From Candidatus Woesearchaeota archaeon (lineage in GTDB: Archaea > Nanobdellota > Nanobdellia > Woesearchaeales > ARS49): a stretch of DNA of 9,673 bases. The translations under genes were made by a program, and so were the position numbers. The stretch covers positions 1 to 9,673 of the forward strand of contig JAHWHT010000041.1 in NCBI GenBank assembly GCA_019323135.1, in the 5' to 3' direction. Shown piece after piece: positions 5,126-9,673 of the stretch. The notes under the pieces are model-generated. The model made no database searches, was not told the origin of the DNA, and was given only the letters and a program-made list of their open reading frames with translations. Every line of letters begins with the position of its first letter. Within the stretch, counting starts at the first letter, position 1.

Positions 5126-5145
5126 AATACAAAAGTATATAAATA
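5126..5145 (+). promoter_or_regulatory. BRE+TATA promoter of the RPA-like gene
   Basis: AATACAAAAGTATATAAATA matches 761-780 before TBP at 19 of 20 positions. The TATA box at about 5137-5145 predicts a start near 5166, leaving an mRNA leader of about 8 nt that just includes the AGGTGG at 5165-5170. TTTGTATT (5100-5107) and AATACAAA (5126-5133) are an 8-bp inverted repeat linking the two divergent promoters, so joint control is possible. Confidence 0.6.
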
Positions 5146-5164
5146 ATGTTATAACCCTAAGAAT

Positions 5165-5170
5165 AGGTGG
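5165..5170 (+). promoter_or_regulatory. Shine-Dalgarno-like AGGTGG before the RPA-like gene
   Basis: AGGTGG sits three bases before the ATG at 5174, complementary to the archaeal 16S tail but closer than usual. The predicted transcription start lies at about the same place, so it may be only partly present in the mRNA. Confidence 0.35.
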
Positions 5171-5173
5171 TTT

Positions 5174-5827
5174 ATGGCGCAACAAATCAAGAGACAGATT
5201 GCTGAAAAATTATGGATTGGTGACTTAAAAGATGGTCAATACATTAAAGAAGAAGGTCTTAGGCCTAATTATGTTCTATTAAAAAACAATAATAAGGTTT
5301 CACGAGTCAATCTTGTTGGTACTGTTGTTTCTGTTAATGCAGATAGAGGTTACACTGATGTCTGTATTGATGATGGTTCTGGAAAAATGTCTATTCGCGC
5401 GTTTGAACAAAATGCAGCAATGGATGCTCTAAAAATCGGAGATCCTATCTTTATTATTGGCCGGCCCAGAGAATATGGCCAGGAGATTTATGTTTTGCCT
5501 GAAATAATTAAAAAGATACTGAATCATAAATGGCTTGAAGTAAGAATGCTGGAATTGAAAAAATTAAAAGTTGTTCCTGCTGAAGAACACGACATCAGCG
5601 AGCATAATGTGCCTGTTGAAGACACTGTTGTTGTGGAAGAAGTTGTAGAAGACAAAACTTCCGTCGCTGTTAAAGACACCATAAAAAGTCTTGATTCTGG
5701 TTCTGGTGCAGATTATGAAGAAATTATCAAGCAGGCAGGTCCTGAAGCAGACAAGATTATTGCTAATCTATTAAAGAACGGAGATGCGTTTGAAGTCTCT
5801 CCTGGGAAACTTAAATTATTAGAGTAA
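5174..5827 (+). CDS. RPA32-like single-stranded DNA-binding protein
   Basis: 217 residues. Likely a small subunit of archaeal replication protein A, which coats single-stranded DNA in replication and repair. Seen: a single OB-fold at about 42-112 (VNLVGTVVSV, CIDDGSGKMSIRAF, IGDPIFIIGRPRE, EIYVLPEII), a basic helix at 113-133, an acidic unstructured linker at 137-162 (EEHDISEH, EDTVVVEEVVED), and a C-terminal winged-helix-like domain at about 163-217 (YEEIIKQAG, IIANLLKNGDAFEVSPGKLKLL). OB plus winged helix is the plan of eukaryotic RPA32 and of its archaeal counterpart; in RPA32 the winged helix recruits repair and replication partners. No zinc finger is present, so a larger RPA subunit is expected elsewhere. 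It diverges from the cysteine-rich protein gene across a 97-bp promoter region. OB-fold assignment is strong; the exact subunit identity is inference. Confidence 0.85.
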   Translation: MAQQIKRQIAEKLWIGDLKDGQYIKEEGLRPNYVLLKNNNKVSRVNLVGTVVSVNADRGYTDVCIDDGSGKMSIRAFEQNAAMDALKIGDPIFIIGRPREYGQEIYVLPEIIKKILNHKWLEVRMLELKKLKVVPAEEHDISEHNVPVEDTVVVEEVVEDKTSVAVKDTIKSLDSGSGADYEEIIKQAGPEADKIIANLLKNGDAFEVSPGKLKLLE

Positions 5828-5857
5828 ACATTTTCTCGCATTAATTAAATTTCAAAA
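5828..5857. terminator. Bidirectional T-rich junction between convergent genes
   Basis: The 30 bases between the RPA-like and SpoIIM stops hold TTTTCTC on the plus strand (5831-5837) and TTTTGAAATTTAATT on the minus strand starting directly after the SpoIIM TAG. Each T-run follows a stop codon in its own direction, which suits short archaeal terminators. Confidence 0.4.
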
Positions 5858-6706
5858 CTAAAAGAATATAGGCGTTATAAACACTTCTAGCAATGCTGCA
5901 ACAAACAATATGAACACAGCAATTAATATCAAGTCAGAAGAATCAAGTAATATTCTCTCAAATCGCTTTGTCCCAAAATCTTTTTTGATTATAGCTACAG
6001 ACAGTATGCCTCCGGCTAGTCCTGCAACAAAATACGCAAGTATCTCTGGAACCCCGTGCAACGAATACCTCAATACACTCAGCGACGATGCATAAAAATA
6101 GGACGACACTTTGGCAAAGCCTATCGCCCCGGCATATTGGGCAAGATGTGTTCTTATGAAGTTCCCTGCCGCAGCCCCAATGACTGATGCATTCCAGGTT
6201 AATATGAATATGGCTCCAGAACCATAAATAAAAGAAAACAATATACAGAAAATTAATACTTTGATATTATTTAAGAATATTCTATTAAGAAGATTGAATT
6301 TTGCTATTGATCCAGTAACTTGTTGATTTAGTGATGCGATTGTTTGCGTCTGTATCTTGAATACACTATTAGATGTCTCTACTGGCAGCGCAACATACCA
6401 GAATGAAAAAGCAATTGTTAATCCTAAAAACAGCAATACAAGCAGCATTATTGCTTTACCATGTTCTTTGAGCAATTTTGATTCTGAATTTATTATCAAG
6501 TCTTTTGCTTCTTCTGCTTTTAGTGTTTTGTAAAATAAAGGTAAGCAGGCCATGACCGCAAAGAACACCATCACAAGGCTTGCGTATTCTTCAAATATCC
6601 AAATACTTAAGAACAGCGCAGCTGTGCCATAGATTATTCCTGCAAGTAGAAGCTCCCATGGACGCTTTGCTGCTGTAAATGGGTTAAATACTGATTCTAG
6701 CACCAT
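5858..6706 (-). CDS. SpoIIM / DUF95 family integral membrane protein
   Basis: 282 residues with about six or seven membrane segments: 17-36, 41-60, 84-106, 148-170, 171-195, 218-240 and 258-282. The family signature is clear in the second half: LNNIKVLIFCILFSFIYGSGAIF (asparagine entering a Gly-rich helix), WNASVIGA, then HGVPEILAYFVAGLAGG at 217-233 with the conserved HG..E. In Bacillus, SpoIIM is part of the DMP complex that remodels the septal membrane and wall; archaea have no endospores, and the archaeal members have no established role. An extracytoplasmic loop lies at about 108-140. The minus-strand TATA box is about 29 bp before the ATG, implying a leaderless mRNA. It stands alone between convergent and divergent neighbours, so context gives no functional hint. 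Confidence 0.88.
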   Translation of the reverse strand: MVLESVFNPFTAAKRPWELLLAGIIYGTAALFLSIWIFEEYASLVMVFFAVMACLPLFYKTLKAEEAKDLIINSESKLLKEHGKAIMLLVLLFLGLTIAFSFWYVALPVETSNSVFKIQTQTIASLNQQVTGSIAKFNLLNRIFLNNIKVLIFCILFSFIYGSGAIFILTWNASVIGAAAGNFIRTHLAQYAGAIGFAKVSSYFYASSLSVLRYSLHGVPEILAYFVAGLAGGILSVAIIKKDFGTKRFERILLDSSDLILIAVFILFVAALLEVFITPIFF

Positions 6707-6731
6707 TATTTATGAACATTGAATAATTCTG

Positions 6732-6746
6732 TTTATATACTTTTTG
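6732..6746 (-). promoter_or_regulatory. BRE+TATA promoter of the SpoIIM-family gene
   Basis: The minus strand reads CAAAAAGTATATAAA. The TATA box is centred about 29 bp before the ATG at 6706, so the mRNA should be leaderless. AAAAGTATATAAA is identical over 13 bp to the RPA-like promoter at 5131-5143. Confidence 0.6.
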
Positions 6747-6766
6747 TTTTTATTTTTGTTTTTTTT
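6741..6766. other. Homopolymeric T/A tract between divergent promoters
   Basis: Twenty-six bases in which the plus strand is T except for G at 6746 and 6758 and A at 6752. It lies between the minus-strand SpoIIM promoter and the plus-strand aIF2-beta promoter and follows no plus-strand gene, so it is not an ordinary terminator. It may stiffen the DNA, exclude chromatin proteins, or stop antisense transcripts heading for aIF2-beta. Confidence 0.5.
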
Positions 6767-6775
6767 AAAACATTA

Positions 6776-6785
6776 CTTTTATAAA
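6776..6785 (+). promoter_or_regulatory. TATA promoter of the aIF2-beta / DUF424 operon
   Basis: CTTTTATAAA is centred about 27 bp before the ATG at 6808, so the predicted start is the ATG itself and the mRNA is leaderless. No Shine-Dalgarno sequence is present between them. Confidence 0.65.
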
Positions 6786-6807
6786 GGATTACTCAATTTT
6801 ATTCTCT

Positions 6808-7215
6808 ATGGATTATGAAGCAATGCTTAAGCGAGGACGGGAGAATCTGCCAGAGTCTGTTTTTGAAAAAGAGCGTTTTGAGATCCCTAAAGCCAAGGGA
6901 CATATTGAAGGTAACAAGACAATCATAAGTAATTTCAAGCAGATTGCTCAAGTTTTACGTAGGCCTATTGAACATTTGTTAAAATATATTTTGCGTGAGC
7001 TTGCTACTCCTGGTGAATTAAGAGGTAATTTATTGGTTATTGGTTCTAAGGTTCCTGCTTCACGTATTAATGAAAAAATAAGACAATACGCTTATGAGTT
7101 TGTGCTTTGCCAAGAATGCGGCAAGCCAGATACTGAATTTTACAGAGAAGGAGATTTTATGTTTGTAAAGTGCGCAGCTTGCGGCGCAAAAAAACCAGTT
7201 AAGAGCAAGATTTAA
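6808..7215 (+). CDS. eif2b: Translation initiation factor aIF2 beta subunit
   Basis: Beta subunit of archaeal initiation factor 2, which with alpha and gamma brings initiator Met-tRNA to the small ribosomal subunit. The 135 residues are near the usual 135-140. The N-terminal segment (MDYEAMLKRGRENL, about 1-20) corresponds to the helix that docks on the gamma subunit; the central alpha-beta domain covers about 35-95 (ISNFKQIAQVLRRP, HLLKYILRELATPG); and the C-terminal zinc ribbon has C101-x2-C104 and C122-x2-C125. All four ligands are present. The start is fixed by the TATA box 27 bp upstream. It is followed after one base by a DUF424 gene, and the pair is cotranscribed. In many archaea this gene sits near replication genes such as mcm, which fits this window. 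Confidence 0.97.
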   Translation: MDYEAMLKRGRENLPESVFEKERFEIPKAKGHIEGNKTIISNFKQIAQVLRRPIEHLLKYILRELATPGELRGNLLVIGSKVPASRINEKIRQYAYEFVLCQECGKPDTEFYREGDFMFVKCAACGAKKPVKSKI

Positions 7216-7216
7216 C

Positions 7217-7516
7217 ATGATTGTTAAAGTTCATAAAAGAAATGGGAAAACACTTGTCGCAGTATGTGATACTGATTTAATCGGCAAGAAATTTGAAGAA
7301 GGTGAACTTCAACTCGATTTGACTTCTGATTTTTATGCGGGAGAGGAATTAGACGAAAAAGCAGCAGGCGATTTGATAAGAAACGCATATATGATAAATC
7401 TTGTCGGCGAAAATGCAGTTAAGTTAGGTATGGACGAAGGCATTATTGAAAAAGATCATATCATAAAGATTGCAGGCATTCCACATGCACAAGCAGTTAT
7501 TGAACAAGAGGATTAA
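7217..7516 (+). CDS. DUF424 family protein
   Basis: 99 residues of the archaeal DUF424 family (COG2412), function not established. Visible features: a short beta start (MIVKVHKRNGKTLVAVCD), a GKKFEEGELQLDL segment, an amphipathic helix (LDEKAAGDLIRNAYMINLVGENAVKLGMDEG) and an ending IIKIAGIPHAQAVI. There are no zinc ligands and no membrane segment, so it is probably a small cytosolic protein. The ATG lies one base after the aIF2-beta stop with no Shine-Dalgarno site, so translation is probably coupled. Adjacency to aIF2-beta is, from general knowledge, common in archaea and suggests a translation-linked role. Its stop overlaps the opposing DP2 stop within the four bases TTAA at 7513-7516. Confidence 0.88.
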   Translation: MIVKVHKRNGKTLVAVCDTDLIGKKFEEGELQLDLTSDFYAGEELDEKAAGDLIRNAYMINLVGENAVKLGMDEGIIEKDHIIKIAGIPHAQAVIEQED

Positions 7517-9672
7517 CACCAATCAACAAGTCCTAATTGTTTTTCTTTCTCTTTTCCAAACACATCATCTATTCTCTTCTGAAGCAATTCTATTGTCTGG
7601 CTTAGATATGGTGAGACTGCATATTTTTTAGCCAGTTCAATCGTAGGTTCTAAATATTTGATTATGCTTCCTTCTGATATTGTGAATATTATTTTACCGC
7701 TGCATTTTGTGCACTTCCCGACGAGTGGAGGTCTTCTGTAGATTTGATTGCATGCCACGCACCTAAATGACTGCATAGAGAATTTTCTCAGATTTCCTTT
7801 TGTGTCTTTAAGAAAATGTTTCTCTATAACTAATCTGGCCACATCTGATTGATCTACTGCTCTTATTTTTTCTGCTAAATCCATCTGCCCGTCTAGTTTT
7901 TCTCGCATAGATGGAAGCGTTTTATACGCAGAACATCGTACTGTGTTGTTCATGCTGTCAAAATCGTGCGTAAATCCCATTCCTTCATATTGTGTTTCTT
8001 TATGCAGCACATTATTGATTATCTTTACTTTTATGTCCCAAGGCATTTTATACTCCAATGCAGCTTCATAGAACTCTAAAGAGTATTTCCAGGGTATGTC
8101 TAACTGCAGCACCATGTCGTCTACTTCACTTGGCAGCAAAACAGATGTCAATACTAACGGAGCATCCATGGTAGAGCCTCTATTGGATGGCAGAAACTTT
8201 TTTGAAAAATTAAGAAAAACGTCTAATAATAATGAAACACAAGCCTCGTCTCCATCACAATCTCTTCTTGTTGCTGCGTGCATGTACGGATGTGCAAAAA
8301 ATCCTTGTGTTTTAGAAAATCCTATTATTCGTGCCACCATTCCTGCAGATGTGTGCGGCGCAAGTGCCACAACTAATTGGCCGGCAAGATCTTGCTGTGT
8401 CTTTATTTTATAGAATGGAGGCAGGCCATAAATTGTTATCAATAAATCGTCTACAAATTTTGCCGTTCTGCATAATACAGCATCTGCCCCCTCATCAGGA
8501 GATTCAGCACATGCAGGAAGAATTATGTCTTGTGGTTTTATTTCAAGCACTTGATTGTCATCCACCAATTCTTTGCCATGTATGTCTTTATCATACCCCA
8601 ATTCCTTTAATTTTGCAACAGCAGTCCCAATCTCTAGCGGCTTGAAATGTGTTATTGGTAATTGAGTCATGTCATATCGTATTGTGCCGTCTTTATTAAC
8701 GTATATTTCATTTTTGGCGCGCAGTATTCCTTTTGCAAGATATTCTGGAGTGTGGTCTTTATTGCTTGTTCCCTTTACTCCTTTTATTAAATCTGGATAT
8801 GTACTCATCCCTAATTTGTTCAAACAGAAATTAAAATGCGTTTTTATGTCGATGTCTTTTCTTTTGTATCCTACAGTTTCCCCATGCACTTCGCAAGTGG
8901 ATTCATACATCCATTTTTGACACTCTTTGCAGAAGTATTGTCTTTTTGTTTTCTTGCCGCAGCTTTCACATCGCGTGCTCACAGTCTCTTTTTTACAGCC
9001 AGTACAATAAAATACAGGAAAGTCTGAATTTATTTTGCCTTCCTGCAATGCGCTCTGAAAGCATCTGAATCTTCCGCCCTGTTTACCGACTGGGAAAAGT
9101 GCATGCGGGCTGCCTTTAAGTTTTCGCATTTTTGCTTTTTCCGGTCTGCCCATTCTTGCCCCAATAAATATTCCTGCTTTGTCTCTTATTTTTATTTTTG
9201 ATATCTTATTTATTATTTCAAGGATTGGTTTATCTTTATTTTCATCTAATATCTTTTGATACTCTTCAGGCTCTTTATCCTCTAAAGATAATGTCTGCAT
9301 TATTGCAAGTGCATGATCGCGAAGAATTAAAACAAACTCTTTATTGGTTATTTCATGTGGCACACCTAATAACTCTAGTGCTCTTTTTGGTTCTGCGACA
9401 AAAGGAAGTATTATTTTCTCTATTTCATTGTCTTTATTTTTTGTGACTCTAAAATTCTTTAGCCAAGATATTAATTCTGCTAATTCTTTGAGGTGTATTG
9501 TAGACCAATAATAAGTATATGTGGGATGCAGAGGGATTGATAATTTATTTGCCAAGCTAATTGCTTTTTTTGCGCTTATTTTTGTTGTCATAGGATGTTT
9601 CATTAATTTTTCAAGAAGATCTATAGGCACATCTGTAAGTTCTGCCACTTTTTCATTGTCTATTGTCCCAAA
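7513..9672 (-). CDS. polC: DNA polymerase D large subunit DP2, 5' partial
   Basis: Catalytic subunit of the archaeal replicative polymerase PolD, working with DP1 (proofreading exonuclease) and PCNA. About 719 C-terminal residues are visible; the family is usually 1,100-1,300, so the N-terminal 400-500 lie beyond the edge. The frame stays open through 9672, so the GTG at 9646-9648 is not the start. Numbering from that codon: zinc sites C215/C218/C227/C230 and C240/C243/C252/H255; the double-psi-barrel active site DCDGDE with catalytic D465 and D467, followed by NRGSTMDAPLVLT (489-501); a C-terminal zinc finger C630/C633/C646/C649; and a PIP-like ending QLGLVDWC. The active-site motif, a frequent intein site, is uninterrupted. 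D463 and A469 flank the motif where Asn and Asp are common. It converges on the DUF424 gene. Confidence 0.97.
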   Translation of the reverse strand, partial: FGTIDNEKVAELTDVPIDLLEKLMKHPMTTKISAKKAISLANKLSIPLHPTYTYYWSTIHLKELAELISWLKNFRVTKNKDNEIEKIILPFVAEPKRALELLGVPHEITNKEFVLILRDHALAIMQTLSLEDKEPEEYQKILDENKDKPILEIINKISKIKIRDKAGIFIGARMGRPEKAKMRKLKGSPHALFPVGKQGGRFRCFQSALQEGKINSDFPVFYCTGCKKETVSTRCESCGKKTKRQYFCKECQKWMYESTCEVHGETVGYKRKDIDIKTHFNFCLNKLGMSTYPDLIKGVKGTSNKDHTPEYLAKGILRAKNEIYVNKDGTIRYDMTQLPITHFKPLEIGTAVAKLKELGYDKDIHGKELVDDNQVLEIKPQDIILPACAESPDEGADAVLCRTAKFVDDLLITIYGLPPFYKIKTQQDLAGQLVVALAPHTSAGMVARIIGFSKTQGFFAHPYMHAATRRDCDGDEACVSLLLDVFLNFSKKFLPSNRGSTMDAPLVLTSVLLPSEVDDMVLQLDIPWKYSLEFYEAALEYKMPWDIKVKIINNVLHKETQYEGMGFTHDFDSMNNTVRCSAYKTLPSMREKLDGQMDLAEKIRAVDQSDVARLVIEKHFLKDTKGNLRKFSMQSFRCVACNQIYRRPPLVGKCTKCSGKIIFTISEGSIIKYLEPTIELAKKYAVSPYLSQTIELLQKRIDDVFGKEKEKQLGLVDWC
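7540..7556 (+). terminator. T-rich terminator of the aIF2-beta operon inside the DP2 gene
   Basis: TTTTTCTTTCTCTTTTC on the plus strand, about 25 bases past the DUF424 stop, is the first T-rich stretch after the operon. On the other strand the same bases encode the Gly-Lys-Glu-Lys-Glu-Lys run near the DP2 C-terminus, so the terminator would be embedded in coding DNA. Confidence 0.4.
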
Positions 9673-9673
9673 C

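Noticed and set aside
8096..8920. Plus-strand ORFs opposite the PolD gene
   Set aside because: All overlap conserved DP2 coding sequence in antisense and show no family features.
9646..9648. GTG as the start of the PolD large subunit
   Set aside because: The frame remains open for eight more codons to the window edge, and about 400-500 N-terminal residues expected for DP2 are missing, so the gene is simply cut.
1..9673. CRISPR array, insertion sequence or defence island
   Set aside because: No regularly spaced repeats, transposase motifs, terminal inverted repeats with target duplication, or known defence domains were seen; codon use looks uniform across the genes.

Overview
The window is AT-rich archaeal chromosome made almost entirely of core information-processing genes. 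TBP, MCM helicase, an RPA-like OB-fold protein, the PolD large subunit and aIF2-beta together place it in Archaea, and PolD argues against Crenarchaeota. A small DPANN-type lineage (Woesearchaeota/Pacearchaeota-like) fits best: one envelope protein combines a short double 'AGY' helical prefix with a CGNGxCExGE cysteine module, and most genes look leaderless. The lineage is inference; the window has no rRNA marker.

Layout: (1) 2-580 +, the C-terminal part of a DUF106/EMC3-like (YidC/Oxa1 superfamily) membrane insertase, cut by the window edge. (2) 581-835, a non-coding region with a T-tract, a strong hairpin and a promoter crowded with TATA-like palindromes. (3) 836-1468 +, TBP with an unusual lysine-rich N-terminal tail. 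(4) 1527-3536 +, MCM replicative helicase. (5) 3682-3966 +, a small three-helix membrane protein of unknown function. (6) 3976-5076 -, a secreted or anchored cysteine-rich protein of unknown function. (7) 5174-5827 +, an RPA32-like protein (OB fold, acidic linker, C-terminal winged-helix-like segment). (8) 5858-6706 -, a SpoIIM/DUF95 membrane protein. (9) 6808-7215 + and 7217-7516 +, aIF2-beta and DUF424, a tight two-gene operon. (10) 7513-9672 -, the C-terminal ~719 residues of the PolD large subunit DP2, cut by the window edge.

MCM unwinds DNA, RPA-like protein covers the single strands, and PolD extends primers, so three replication-fork components lie within about 8 kb. TBP and aIF2-beta add basal transcription and translation initiation. 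The remaining genes encode membrane or envelope proteins.

Promoters are unusually easy to read. Most genes have a TATA box about 22-30 bp before the start codon, implying leaderless mRNAs, and several share an AAAAGT(A)TATAAA-type BRE+TATA block. TBP differs: it has a Shine-Dalgarno sequence and a cluster of TATA-like palindromes suggesting self-regulation. I see no CRISPR array, mobile element, tRNA, rRNA or defence system. The best candidates for something new are the TBP control region, the C-x11-C triple repeat in the cysteine-rich protein, and small structures in two intergenic gaps.
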